Source of the DNA: Saccharopolyspora soli
Lineage (GTDB): Bacteria; Actinomycetota; Actinomycetes; Mycobacteriales; Pseudonocardiaceae
Direction of reading: 5' to 3'
Length of the DNA stretch: 64,000 nt
Assembly: GCF_022678645.1 (NCBI RefSeq)
Contig: NZ_JALBWV010000013.1
Coordinates: forward strand, 62,001-126,000
Position numbers and translations under genes: made by a program. Position 1 is the first letter of the stretch, and every line of letters begins with the position of its first letter. Of the stretch, positions 1 through 8,574 are shown piece after piece. Below the pieces are notes generated by a model. It was not told the DNA's origin, searched no databases, and worked only from the letters and a program-made list of their open reading frames with translations.

Positions 1-303
1 CAGCTCGGCGACGAGGCCGAACTCGTGGCGCGTTCCTGGGACCTGTCCGAAGTGGAGCGCCGCTACGCGGAGTTCATCGACGAGTTCACCGGCCTGGACC
101 CGGGTCACGACGTGCTGCACGCGCAGATCCGGTTGGTGCACGAGTGGCGCCGGTTCCCGTTCCTGGACCCACGACTCCCGCTGCGGCTGCTCCCGCCGAA
201 TTGGCACGGCGTCAAGGCCGCCCAGCTGTTCCACGACAAGCACGACGCGTGGTGGCCAGCGTCCCAGCAGCACTGGGACGAACTCGTCGCGAAGGAACAG
301 TGA
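1..303 (+). CDS. PaaX family transcriptional regulator (C-terminal part; 5' end outside window)
   Basis: The open frame runs in from the left edge and ends at TGA 301-303, so only about 100 C-terminal residues are visible. They match the PaaX C-terminal region: a tryptophan-led start (SWDL), then LVHEWRRFPFLDPRLP and LLPPNWHG, ending in a helix after HLFHDK-like text (QLFHDKHDAWW). PaaX proteins are GntR-like winged-helix repressors that sense phenylacetyl-CoA in the classical system. This one faces the benzoyl-CoA operon tail to tail, and its stop directly abuts the stop of the ligase gene. A role in sensing an aryl-CoA and controlling the box operon is an inference from position. The DNA-binding half is not visible. 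Confidence 0.85.
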   Translation, partial: QLGDEAELVARSWDLSEVERRYAEFIDEFTGLDPGHDVLHAQIRLVHEWRRFPFLDPRLPLRLLPPNWHGVKAAQLFHDKHDAWWPASQQHWDELVAKEQ

Positions 304-1902
304 TCAACCGGCCTGCTGCACCGGTGCATCGGCCGCAAGCGTCTCGCGCAGCACGTTGCGGCGGATCTTGCCGGTGGCGGTGCGCGGCAGCGCGGCGAGC
401 TCCACGACCGCGCGGGGCCGCTTGAAGGAGGCCAATCCGTCGCGGCACCAACGGATCAGCTCATCCTCATCGACGTGGCGGCCGGGCACCGGCACGATGC
501 AGGCGACCGGTTTGTCCAGCCCGTCGGAGTCCGCCACGCCGACCACCGCGGCTTCAGCCACGTCAGGATGTTTGAGCAGCTGCGCCTCGACCTCGCTGGG
601 CGCGACCCAGATGCCACCCGCCTTGATCATGTCGCCGAAGCGGCCGAGGAACGTGTAGGTGCCGTCGGCATTGCGCTGGTAGGTATCGCCGGTGCGCATC
701 CACTCGCCCAGGAACACCTGCCTGCTGGTGTCGGCCCGGCACCAGTACCCGGTGGCCGCACTCGCCCCGCGCACGTACAGCTCCCCCGCCTGATCAGCCG
801 CTTCGATCGGCACGCCTCGCTCGTCGCGAATCTGCACGTCGTAGCCGGGTACCGGGGTGCCCGACGAGCCAGGTCGGACCGCTCCTGGCCGGTTCGAGAT
901 GTAGATGTGCAGCATCTCCGTGGACCCGATCCCGTCGAGCACCTCGACGCCGAACCGGTCGCGCATGCCCTGGAACAACCGGGCGGGAAGCATCTCACCA
1001 GCGGAAACCCCTTGGCGCACCGAGGAGAACGCGTCGTCGGACACCTCGCTGGTCAACAGCGGAGCCCAGAAGCTCGGCGTGCCGAACAGCAGTGTCGCTC
1101 GGTCGCGACGGGCGCGGTCGGCGAACAACGCCGGGGTGGGACGTCCCGACTCCAGCACCGCGGTCGCGCCGACCGACAGCGGGAAGAACATGGAATTGCC
1201 GATCCCGTAGGCGAAGAACAACTTCGCCACCGACAGGCAGCGGTCCTCGGCGGTGATACCGAGCACCCGTTTTCCGTAGTTCTCCGCGACCAACTCGATG
1301 TCGATGTGCCGGTGCATGGCGGCCTTGGGCGCACCGGTGGTTCCCGAGGTGTACAACCACAGCGCCGGTGAATCCGGCCAGCTCGCATAGGGTTCGGCGG
1401 CGCCGTGGGCGAACAGCTCGTCCCAGTGGTGCCCGGTCACCCCGGCCGGCAGGCCGTCGGGGTGACCGCCGACCTGGACCGCGTGCCGCACTTCCGGCGC
1501 GCCGGCGACGGCTTCGGCCACCGTGCCACCGAAATCCGCACAGCCCAGCACGATCCGGGCGCGGGAGTCGGTAACCAGCGTGCGCAGTTCTCGTGCGGTG
1601 AGCATGGTCGACACCGGCACCGCGATCGCCCCGAGGTGCATCACGGCGAGAATCCCGGCGAACAGCTCGACGTCGTCGGCCATGCACAACAACACCCGGT
1701 CCTCGGGACCGACGCCCAGTGCGCGCAACCCGGCCGCGACGCGCCGAACGTCGTCGGACAGCTGCCCGTAGCTGACGGTCCGGTCGGTGGTGACGACCGC
1801 CGGATGATCGCCGCGACCGGCCAGCACCTGCCGATCGAGAAGATATTGCGTGGCGTTGAACAATCTCGTGGAGCTTGTCTTCGTTGACGAAGCTTGCGAC
1901 AT
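304..1902 (-). CDS. bclA: benzoate-CoA ligase (AMP-forming)
   Basis: Predicted 532 aa. It activates benzoate with ATP and CoA to benzoyl-CoA, the entry step of the aerobic box pathway. It belongs to the ANL adenylate-forming superfamily: the P-loop YTSGTTGAPK is near residue 180, the C-terminal A10 lysine motif is RTATGKIRRN, and the length suits benzoate-CoA ligases (about 520-540). The frame is open upstream to 2067, but the ATG at 1902 begins MSQASSTKTSS just before the conserved domain, and upstream codons would run into boxB. Only 17 nt separate it from the boxB stop, so the two are surely cotranscribed as the last genes of boxC-boxB-bclA. The exact acid substrate (benzoate or a substituted benzoate) cannot be told from sequence alone. 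Confidence 0.9.
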   Translation of the reverse strand: MSQASSTKTSSTRLFNATQYLLDRQVLAGRGDHPAVVTTDRTVSYGQLSDDVRRVAAGLRALGVGPEDRVLLCMADDVELFAGILAVMHLGAIAVPVSTMLTARELRTLVTDSRARIVLGCADFGGTVAEAVAGAPEVRHAVQVGGHPDGLPAGVTGHHWDELFAHGAAEPYASWPDSPALWLYTSGTTGAPKAAMHRHIDIELVAENYGKRVLGITAEDRCLSVAKLFFAYGIGNSMFFPLSVGATAVLESGRPTPALFADRARRDRATLLFGTPSFWAPLLTSEVSDDAFSSVRQGVSAGEMLPARLFQGMRDRFGVEVLDGIGSTEMLHIYISNRPGAVRPGSSGTPVPGYDVQIRDERGVPIEAADQAGELYVRGASAATGYWCRADTSRQVFLGEWMRTGDTYQRNADGTYTFLGRFGDMIKAGGIWVAPSEVEAQLLKHPDVAEAAVVGVADSDGLDKPVACIVPVPGRHVDEDELIRWCRDGLASFKRPRAVVELAALPRTATGKIRRNVLRETLAADAPVQQAG

Positions 1903-1919
1903 CGTCGGCCGCCTCCGGG

Positions 1920-3341
1920 TCAGGAAAGGTAGACGTATTCGTAGTCGAACGGTTTTCCGTTGATGCCGTTGGTCGGCGGCGCGACCCAGCTCGCGATCTT
2001 GCCGCGCTCGTACACCGGGTGCATCAGGGAGCGGACGAACGTCAGATCCTCGTCGGTGGGCAACCACTTGCGCCGCCCGGCCGCCCAGGTCTGCTCGTCC
2101 ACGATCTCACCGCCGGGCGTGATGTGGTAGCCCGCGCACATCCCGACCTTGCGGTTGAAACCCGGATGCGGCAGCGCCAGCCGGTGCTCGATGCCGTGGT
2201 CGGCGAGGATCCTGTTCCACCGCTTCAGACCGGTCTGGCAGTCGGCGATGTACTCGCCACGCAGGTCGAAGTTCAGCGCCAGCAGCGTCTGCACCTCTTC
2301 CTGCGTCCAGGTGCCGTCCGGGCAGGGCTTGTCCAGGAACGTGCTGTCGTCGGTGAGCTGGTGGTCGTCCTTGCGGCGGGTCTCCTGCCAACGCCCCTTG
2401 AGCCCAGCGGTGAAGTAGTTGGCCGCGTTGGTGGAGGTCTCGCCGCCGAAGAGGTCCAGCGAGACGGTGTAGTGGAAGTTGATGTACTTTTGGATGATCT
2501 CCAGCGGCACTCCGCCGTGCGGACCGATGTCCAGGGTGTCGTGCTCCCGGATCAGTTCTGCGCTGCGGGCGACCACCCGATCCACCCCGGTGGTGCCGAC
2601 GAACATGTGGTGCGCCTCTTCCTTGAGCATGAACTCGCAGGTCCGCGACAGCGGATCGAAGGCGCTCTCCTTCAACGTGCCGAGCTGGTACTTGCCGTCC
2701 CGGTCGGTGAAGTAGGTGAACATGTAGAAGGCCAGCCAGTCGGCGGTTTCCTCGTTGAACGCACCGAGGATCCGCGGCGTGTCCGGGCTGCCCGAGTTGC
2801 GGTGCAGCAACCCCTCGGCCTCTTCCCGGCCTTCCCTGCCGAAGTAGGCGTGCAGCAGGTACACCATGGCCCACAGGTGGCGGCCCTCTTCGACGTTGAC
2901 CTGGAAGAGGTTGCGCAGGTCGTACAGGCTCGGCGCGGTCAGACCCAGCAGTTTCTGCTGCTCCACCGAGGCGGGTTCGGTGTCGCCCTGGATCACGATC
3001 AGTCGTTGCAGGTCCGCCCGGTACTCACCCGGCACCTGCTGCCAGGCCGGTTCGCCAGCGTGCTCGCCGAAGGCGATCCGGCGGTCGGGGTTGCGCTCGG
3101 CCAGGAAGATCCCCCACCGGTACTCCTCCGGCACCACGTGCCCGAAGTGCGCCCAGCCGTCCCGGCCGACGCTGACCGCGGTGCGCAGGTAAACGCCCTG
3201 GGTCTCCAGCACCGGGCCCATTTCCGCCCACCAGTTCATGAACTTCGGCTGCCAGCCCTCCAGGGCGCGCTGCAACCGCCGGTCCGAGGCGAGCCCGACG
3301 TTGTTCGGGATCTTCGTGCTGTAGTCGATCTGCTCGGGCAT
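1920..3341 (-). CDS. boxB: benzoyl-CoA 2,3-epoxidase, oxygenase subunit BoxB
   Basis: 473 aa, the usual BoxB length. BoxB is a soluble class I di-iron enzyme that makes 2,3-epoxybenzoyl-CoA from benzoyl-CoA and O2, with electrons normally supplied by the reductase BoxA. Two EExxH-type iron motifs are visible: EEGRH around residues 151-155 and EEAHH around 241-245. The start at 3341 (MPEQIDYST) is preferred over an upstream codon at 3386 because an AAGGA Shine-Dalgarno site lies about 9 nt before it and the family begins here. It sits between boxC and bclA. No boxA is visible in this window; it may lie to the left or be replaced by another reductase. Confidence 0.93.
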   Translation of the reverse strand: MPEQIDYSTKIPNNVGLASDRRLQRALEGWQPKFMNWWAEMGPVLETQGVYLRTAVSVGRDGWAHFGHVVPEEYRWGIFLAERNPDRRIAFGEHAGEPAWQQVPGEYRADLQRLIVIQGDTEPASVEQQKLLGLTAPSLYDLRNLFQVNVEEGRHLWAMVYLLHAYFGREGREEAEGLLHRNSGSPDTPRILGAFNEETADWLAFYMFTYFTDRDGKYQLGTLKESAFDPLSRTCEFMLKEEAHHMFVGTTGVDRVVARSAELIREHDTLDIGPHGGVPLEIIQKYINFHYTVSLDLFGGETSTNAANYFTAGLKGRWQETRRKDDHQLTDDSTFLDKPCPDGTWTQEEVQTLLALNFDLRGEYIADCQTGLKRWNRILADHGIEHRLALPHPGFNRKVGMCAGYHITPGGEIVDEQTWAAGRRKWLPTDEDLTFVRSLMHPVYERGKIASWVAPPTNGINGKPFDYEYVYLS

Positions 3342-3359
3342 TCCTTGAAGTCCTTTCCC

Positions 3360-3378
3360 AAAGCGGCGCAGCCGCTTT
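3360..3378. repeat. 8-bp inverted repeat in the boxC-boxB gap
   Basis: AAAGCGGC and GCCGCTTT flank a 3-nt loop in the roughly 200-nt gap between boxC and boxB. On the minus-strand transcript the hairpin ends directly before the boxB ribosome-binding site. It could be an intra-operon processing or attenuation hairpin that lowers boxB relative to boxC. It lacks a long U tract, so a strong terminator is unlikely. Seen in sequence; function inferred. Confidence 0.45.
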
Positions 3379-3545
3379 TCCACCACGCACGCAAGGTGAC
3401 CACCGGCGGGTTCTCAGACGTCGCCTCGCGAGGACAGCCCCGACGTGGTGTACGGCGGTACATGATGTCGGGGATCCCGCAGTCGAGGCGGCGTCTGAGG
3501 TTCCGCTGAGCGACCACCTACGCAGAACGAGTGTGGAAACACGTC

Positions 3546-5246
3546 TTAGACTCGCTTCCGGTCGAATGTTGCCTTCCTTCCGGTGCCGTAGCGGCGTAGC
3601 GCTCCTTCGGAGCCTGCCGCGTTGGGGCGGTTGAAGATCCAGTTCTGCCAGGCCGACAACCGGCCGAAGATCTTCGTCTCGACGGTTTCCGGGCCGACGA
3701 ACCGGTGATTGGCTTCCAGACCGGTCAGGGCGTCGGGGGACAGCGAGCGCCGGGCTTCCACCGCCAGTCTGATCTCGTCCTCCCAGTCGATGTCGTCGGG
3801 CGCGTCGGTGACCAGCCCGAGTTCGACGGTTTCGGCCGGGGTCAGATCCCGGTCCAGTTCGCGGTGCAGCCAGTCCAGATGGTCGTCCTCGCCGTAGAAC
3901 CGGGACTGCAACCGGGAAAGTCCGTTGCCCATCGGCAGGGCCCCGAAGTTGGCCCGGGTCAACCGGATCGAGGCGCGCTGCGCGCTGTCCTCGTCGTCGA
4001 TCGGCGGACCGTCCAAAATGTACTGCCGGTCGCTGGCCAAGGCGAGTTCCAGCAGCAGGCCCGCGAAGCAGGAGCCGGGTTCGATCAGCGCGACGAGGCT
4101 GCGGCTGGTGACGTCCAGCCGCTTCAGGGTTCGCTTGTAGTAGTGCAGGATCTCGTTGCACAACCAGTCGTCGCCAGCGTTGTCCAGGATGATCCGTTCG
4201 CAGTCGACCACGGCGTCGGCATCGCCTTCGGTTCGCAGCAACCAGGTGCCGAGCTCGGGTTCGTTGGTGCGCAGCCGGAGGATCAGATCGTCGAGTTCCC
4301 TCGTCATCGCCAGCGTCCAGCCCGCAGCCCCCGCGGCGTGCACGTCGCCGACGCTGCTGGGTACTTCTTCCGGCCCGCGCACGGTGATCTCCACGGTGCC
4401 CGCCACGCGGTCGAAACCCGCCGACACGTACCGGTACTCGATCCCGTCGGCATCGATTCGCCGTTGCAGGGGAGTGAGTTCCACACCTCGTGCCTCGGTG
4501 GGGCGTCCGCTGCGCTCGGCGATTTCGAGCGCCCGCTGACGCACCGCCTCGGCGAAACCCCGGCGCGGCGCCAGTTCGTCGACCAACCGCCACTGCACCG
4601 CGGTCTTCCCGCGCACTCCGTCGCTGCGGGTGGCGAACACGTCGGCTCGGTCCTTGCGGACCCGCCGCTTGTCCACGACGCGCGTCAGCCCACCGGTGCC
4701 CGGAAGCACGCCGAGCAGCGGTACTTCGGGCAGCGCCACGTTGGAGGAGTTGTCGTCCACCAGCATGATCCAGTCGCAGGCCAACGCCAGTTCGTAGCCG
4801 CCGCCCGCGCAGGAGCCGTTGACCGCCGCCAGGTAGAACTGCCCCGAGTTCGCCGTGGCGTCCTCCATCGCATTGCGGGTTTCGTTGGTGAACTTGCAGA
4901 AGTTCACCTTCCAGTGATGCGGCGAAGCGGCCAGCATCCGGATGTTCGCCCCAGCGCAGAAAACGTTGTCCTTCGCGCTGGTTACCACGACAGCGCGCAC
5001 GCCGGGGTGCTCGAACCGCAGGCGCTGCACGGCGTCGTGGAGCTCGATGTCCACGCCGAGGTCGTAGGAATTCAGCTTGAGCTCGTAACCCGGCACGAGT
5101 CCGCCGTGCTCGTCGACGTCCAGTTCCAACCAGGCGATGGCCCCGTCCACCCGGAGATTCCAGTGCCGGTAGGTGTTCGGCTGCCGGTCGAAGTCGACCT
5201 CCGGCGCGGCGGCGTCCGCCGCAACCGGTCCTACCGCGATCGTCAC
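3546..5246 (-). CDS. boxC: 2,3-epoxybenzoyl-CoA dihydrolase BoxC
   Basis: 566 aa, matching the long BoxC type. BoxC opens the epoxide ring of 2,3-epoxybenzoyl-CoA hydrolytically, giving 3,4-dehydroadipyl-CoA semialdehyde and formate. It contains two crotonase-like units. The first has AGANIRMLA and the oxyanion-hole stretch NGSCAGGGYELALACD; the second, after about residue 300, is more divergent (EPGSCFAGLLLELALASD). The GTG start at 5246 has GAGGAGG about 9 nt upstream. It is the first gene of the leftward operon boxC-boxB-bclA and diverges from the LLM oxidoreductase gene. The next enzyme of the pathway, the semialdehyde dehydrogenase, is not in the window. Confidence 0.92.
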   Translation of the reverse strand: MTIAVGPVAADAAAPEVDFDRQPNTYRHWNLRVDGAIAWLELDVDEHGGLVPGYELKLNSYDLGVDIELHDAVQRLRFEHPGVRAVVVTSAKDNVFCAGANIRMLAASPHHWKVNFCKFTNETRNAMEDATANSGQFYLAAVNGSCAGGGYELALACDWIMLVDDNSSNVALPEVPLLGVLPGTGGLTRVVDKRRVRKDRADVFATRSDGVRGKTAVQWRLVDELAPRRGFAEAVRQRALEIAERSGRPTEARGVELTPLQRRIDADGIEYRYVSAGFDRVAGTVEITVRGPEEVPSSVGDVHAAGAAGWTLAMTRELDDLILRLRTNEPELGTWLLRTEGDADAVVDCERIILDNAGDDWLCNEILHYYKRTLKRLDVTSRSLVALIEPGSCFAGLLLELALASDRQYILDGPPIDDEDSAQRASIRLTRANFGALPMGNGLSRLQSRFYGEDDHLDWLHRELDRDLTPAETVELGLVTDAPDDIDWEDEIRLAVEARRSLSPDALTGLEANHRFVGPETVETKIFGRLSAWQNWIFNRPNAAGSEGALRRYGTGRKATFDRKRV

Positions 5247-5287
5247 GCCAACCGCCTCCTCGCAGTCGCAGACCGCGTTGCCGACCT

Positions 5288-5317
5288 ATTTTCTTCACAT
5301 GTCTGCACCATCGTCAA
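5288..5317 (-). promoter_or_regulatory. putative promoter of the box operon
   Basis: On the minus strand TTGACG (5317-5312) is followed after 18 nt by GAAAAT (5293-5288), about 40 nt before the boxC start. The surrounding divergent region (about 5285-5340) is clearly AT-richer than the genes. The -35 is good and the -10 is weak. A PaaX-type operator would be expected here, but I cannot identify one confidently. Confidence 0.35.
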
Positions 5318-5392
5318 GATTATGTAGAATGAAGTCGAAATCACGCCGCTGGATTTCCCCGTGACCACCCGCGGCTGTGGTCCGATGGAACG

Positions 5393-6280
5393 GTGAAAAT
5401 TCGAATCGGAGTGGGGCTCGGCGCGCAGCACGGCACACCCGATGCGTTCGGCGACGCCGTCGACCAGCTCGAAGCGGCCGGGGTGGACTCGCTGTGGCTG
5501 TCGGAATTCGTGTACTCGGCGCAGGTCGACCCGCTCATCGGGATGACGCACGCACTCGCCCGCACCACCAACCTCAAGGTCGGCACCGGAGTGGCCGTGC
5601 TGCCGGGGCGGCATCCGGTGCTGGTCGCCAAACAGCTGGCGACGCTGGCCGGACTCGCACCGCGGCGGGTGCTGCCGGTGTTCGGGCTGCGCCCGGCCCG
5701 GCGACGCGAACGCGACCTGTTCCCGGTGCCGACCGGCCAGCGCGGTGCCGTTTTCGACGAGTCCCTGCACCTGGTGCGCCAACTGCTCACCGGCGACGAA
5801 GTCAGCTACACCGGCCAGTTCTTCGCGGTGGACGGCGTGTCCATCGGCCCGAAACCGGCCAAGCCGCTGGACATCTGGCTCGGCGGCAGCTCACCGGCCG
5901 CGCTGCGGCGCATCGGCCGCCTCGGTGACGGCTGGCTGGCGAGCTTCCTATCGCCCGAGGAGACCCGGCGCGGCAAGGCCGCGATCGAAGCGGCGGCGGC
6001 CGAAGCGGGCCGCGAAGTCGAGGACGACCACTACGGCATCACGCTCCTAGTCGCCGACGACGGCATCCCCACCGGAGTGCTGGCCACGGTGCGCGACCGC
6101 CGACCGGACGCCGATCCGTCCGACCTGGTCGCGGCCAACTGGTCGGATGCCCGGCGGCTGCTGGAGGGCCACCTCGAATCCGGCCTGACCAAGTTCGTCA
6201 TCCGCCCAGCGAACCAGGTCACCTCGTTCGAGGAATTCCTGCACCGCCTAGCCGAAGAACTCCTGCCCCTGCAGAACTGA
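5393..6280 (+). CDS. LLM class oxidoreductase, probably F420-dependent
   Basis: 295 aa luciferase-like monooxygenase fold (TIM barrel). Visible family features are the N-terminal strand IRIGVGLG, the WLSEF strand 2 region, TGVAVLPGRHPVLVAKQLATL, and the flavin/F420-binding stretch WLGGSSPAALRRIGRLGDGW near residues 160-180. Closest in type to mycobacterial LLM proteins that use F420 rather than FMN; this cofactor choice is a family inference. The substrate is unknown. It is divergent from boxC with about 145 nt between them and convergent with ilvA across a hairpin terminator. It may be a single-gene unit; a link to benzoate metabolism rests only on position and is weak. Confidence 0.85.
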   Translation: MKIRIGVGLGAQHGTPDAFGDAVDQLEAAGVDSLWLSEFVYSAQVDPLIGMTHALARTTNLKVGTGVAVLPGRHPVLVAKQLATLAGLAPRRVLPVFGLRPARRRERDLFPVPTGQRGAVFDESLHLVRQLLTGDEVSYTGQFFAVDGVSIGPKPAKPLDIWLGGSSPAALRRIGRLGDGWLASFLSPEETRRGKAAIEAAAAEAGREVEDDHYGITLLVADDGIPTGVLATVRDRRPDADPSDLVAANWSDARRLLEGHLESGLTKFVIRPANQVTSFEEFLHRLAEELLPLQN

Positions 6281-6323
6281 TCCCGCTGTTCAGAGCAGCA
6301 CAGCCGCCTCGCGCCCGTTCAGT

Positions 6324-6356
6324 CCCGTTTTGAAGCGCACCGCTACGCAAAACGGG
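6324..6356. terminator. bidirectional hairpin terminator between LLM gene and ilvA
   Basis: CCCGTTTT at 6324-6331 pairs with AAAACGGG at 6349-6356, and the 17-nt loop contains a further AGCG/CGCT pairing. The T/A runs in the arms give a short U stretch in both directions. It lies between two convergent genes, as expected for a shared terminator. Confidence 0.65.
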
Positions 6357-6371
6357 TCAATTCTCAAATGG

Positions 6372-7622
6372 TCAGAGCAGGAAGGAGAACAGCGGGGAGC
6401 CCGGCGAGACCTGCTCGATCTGCAGCGGGGACTCCTTCATCCGCTTCAGCAGGGCCTCCAGCTCGTCGGCCCGGTCGAGTTCGATGCCCACCAACGCCGG
6501 GCCGGTCTCCCGGTTGTTCTTCTTGACGTACTCGAAGGCGACCACGTCCTGGCCATCGACCAGCACGTCGTCGAGGAAGTGCCGCAGCGCTCCAGGCTCC
6601 TGCGGGAAGGTCACCAGGAAGTAGTGCCGCAGCCCTTCGTGCACCAGCGAGCGCTCGATGACCTCGCCGTAGCGGCTCAGGTCGTTGTTGCCGCCGGAGA
6701 CCACGCACACCACCGGTCCCCTGGCCGGGCGCTCCAACGGCAGCCGGGCCGCCGCACTGGCCAGCGCCCCGGCGGGCTCGGCGATGATCCCGTCGGTCTG
6801 GTACAGCTCGATCATCTCGGTGCAGACGGCACCTTCGGGCACCGCGACCAACTCGTCGACGAGCTCCCGGACCACCTGGTAGCCGAGGTCCCCGACGCGC
6901 CCGACGGCCGCGCCGTCGACGAAGGTGTCCACCGACGGCAGCGCGATCGGCCCGCCGTGGTCCACCGCCGCGCGCATGCTCGCCGCCCCGGCGGGTTCGG
7001 CCCCGATCACCCTGACCTCGGGGAAGTGCTCCTTTAGCCACACCACGATGCCAGCCAGCAGGCCGCCGCCACCGACCGGCACGATCACCGTGTCGATCGG
7101 GCCGTCGTGCTGTTCAGCGATCTCCAGACCCACCGTGCCCTGCCCGGCGATGGTCCGCGGGTCGTCGAACGGGTGCACGTAGATCGCGCCGGTGCGCTCG
7201 CTGTCCTCGCGCGATGCGACGCTGGCCTCGTCGAACGAGCTGCCGACGATCACCGGCTCGACCCACTCGCCGCCGATCTCGGCGATCCGCCGACGCTTCT
7301 GCCGGGGCGTGTTGGCCGGGAGGTACACCCGGCCGTTGATCTTCAGCTCCCGGCAGGCGAACGCCAATCCCTGCGCGTGGTTGCCCGCACTAGCGCACAC
7401 CACACCGCGCTCGCGCTCACCGGGATCCAGCGAGGAGATCAGGTTGTACGCGCCGCGCACCTTGTAGGAGCGGCAGACCTGCATGTCCTCCCGCTTGAGC
7501 CGCACCGGAATCCCGAGTTCGCTGGTCAGGCGGTTGCTGGTTTCCAGCGGGGTGCGCCGGACCACCTGCCGCAGTCGGGTACCGGCGCGGAAGATCGCTG
7601 CGGGATTCAGCTCATCGGACAC
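6372..7622 (-). CDS. ilvA: threonine ammonia-lyase, biosynthetic type
   Basis: 416 aa. It deaminates L-threonine to 2-oxobutanoate, the first step to isoleucine. The PLP lysine lies in SYKVRGAYN (about K54), SAGNHAQG follows at about 78-85, and the phosphate-binding loop GGGGLLAG at about 184-191. Residues from about 330 form a single ACT-like regulatory domain (LRHYFLVTFPQEPGALRHF), typical of the short actinobacterial IlvA form; the E. coli type has two such domains. Feedback control by isoleucine is expected from the family. It is a single gene, convergent with the LLM gene and divergent from the universal stress protein gene. Confidence 0.93.
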   Translation of the reverse strand: MSDELNPAAIFRAGTRLRQVVRRTPLETSNRLTSELGIPVRLKREDMQVCRSYKVRGAYNLISSLDPGERERGVVCASAGNHAQGLAFACRELKINGRVYLPANTPRQKRRRIAEIGGEWVEPVIVGSSFDEASVASREDSERTGAIYVHPFDDPRTIAGQGTVGLEIAEQHDGPIDTVIVPVGGGGLLAGIVVWLKEHFPEVRVIGAEPAGAASMRAAVDHGGPIALPSVDTFVDGAAVGRVGDLGYQVVRELVDELVAVPEGAVCTEMIELYQTDGIIAEPAGALASAAARLPLERPARGPVVCVVSGGNNDLSRYGEVIERSLVHEGLRHYFLVTFPQEPGALRHFLDDVLVDGQDVVAFEYVKKNNRETGPALVGIELDRADELEALLKRMKESPLQIEQVSPGSPLFSFLL

Positions 7623-7745
7623 CTGCCGATAGTAGTTCCGCGGGCGCGGCTACTCCGACCGGGTGGGACCAGGCGTCGATTTGTCGCATTCCGCCGGGCC
7701 CATCGACTCTTTCGGCAGGCGCTCACCGGTGCGCAGCCTGACCAC

Positions 7746-8570
7746 ATGGCCAGAACGCGGCAGTCGGTCGTGGTGGGCGTCGACGGTTCGCGGTCGTCCG
7801 AGCAGGCGGCTGCGTGGGCCGCCGCCGAGGCGGTGCGACTGGCGATCCCGATGCACTTGGTGCTGGTCAACGACGATCCCGCCCGCGAAGGATTCGCCAA
7901 GCAGGTGGTGCGCGACATCGCCGAGCGCTGCCACCGCGAGCAGCCGGAGTTGACGATCACCGACGAAGTCGCCGACGGACACCCGGCCGACGAACTCGTC
8001 CGCCGATCCGACACCGCGGAACTCGTCGTCGTCGGATCACGAGGGCACGGCATGTTCCACGATGCCCTGCTCGGCGCGATCAGCATCTCGGTGGCCACGC
8101 ACGCGCGCTGCCCGGTCGTCGTGGTGCGCGGTACCGCGGCGGCGTCCGGCCCGGTGGTCGTCGGCGTCGACAACTCGCCGGGCAGCCACGCCGCAGTGCA
8201 CTACGCCTTCGAAGCCGCGAACCGGCGGCACACCGATCTCGTCGCCGTCCAAGCGCTCCCGGACGCGTACTTCACGATGGACGTATACCCCCAACCCGAC
8301 CAGCAGGAGATCCGGAAGCGAGCCGACCTGCACCTCTGCGAGCAGCTCTCCGGCTGGTGCGCCGACTACCCGGACGTCGTGGTGCACCGCGAAGTGGCCA
8401 ACGATCACCCCGTCGCGGTCTTGTGCGACGCGGCTCGACAGGCCCAGCTGCTGGTGGTCGGACACCGCGGGCGCGGTGGGTTCGCCGGACTGCTGCTGGG
8501 CTCGGTGGCCAACGGCGTCCTGCACCACGCACCGTGCCCGGTCGCCGTGATCCGCACCCGAGCCGCGTGA
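7746..8570 (+). CDS. universal stress protein, tandem UspA domains
   Basis: 274 aa with two UspA domains, about residues 6-140 and 148-274, each opening with VVVGVD followed by S/N-S. The ATP-binding G-2x-G-9x-G-[S/A] pattern is seen in both halves (GSRGHGMFHDALLGA and GHRGRGGFAGLLLGS). Tandem Usps of this size are common in actinomycetes and are often induced by hypoxia or stationary phase. The frame is open far upstream, but translation from the ATG at 7746 (MARTRQSVVVGVDGS) gives the complete family N terminus, and the upstream part is antisense to ilvA. The precise target is unknown. It ends 4 nt before the stop of the convergent DUF5313 gene. Confidence 0.92.
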   Translation: MARTRQSVVVGVDGSRSSEQAAAWAAAEAVRLAIPMHLVLVNDDPAREGFAKQVVRDIAERCHREQPELTITDEVADGHPADELVRRSDTAELVVVGSRGHGMFHDALLGAISISVATHARCPVVVVRGTAAASGPVVVGVDNSPGSHAAVHYAFEAANRRHTDLVAVQALPDAYFTMDVYPQPDQQEIRKRADLHLCEQLSGWCADYPDVVVHREVANDHPVAVLCDAARQAQLLVVGHRGRGGFAGLLLGSVANGVLHHAPCPVAVIRTRAA

Positions 8571-8574
8571 CGAT

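Noticed and set aside
3025-5298. A 757-codon minus-strand frame across boxC and boxB
   Set aside because: It lies in another frame of two well-supported genes and is rich in Arg/Gly/Ala typical of out-of-frame GC-rich translation.
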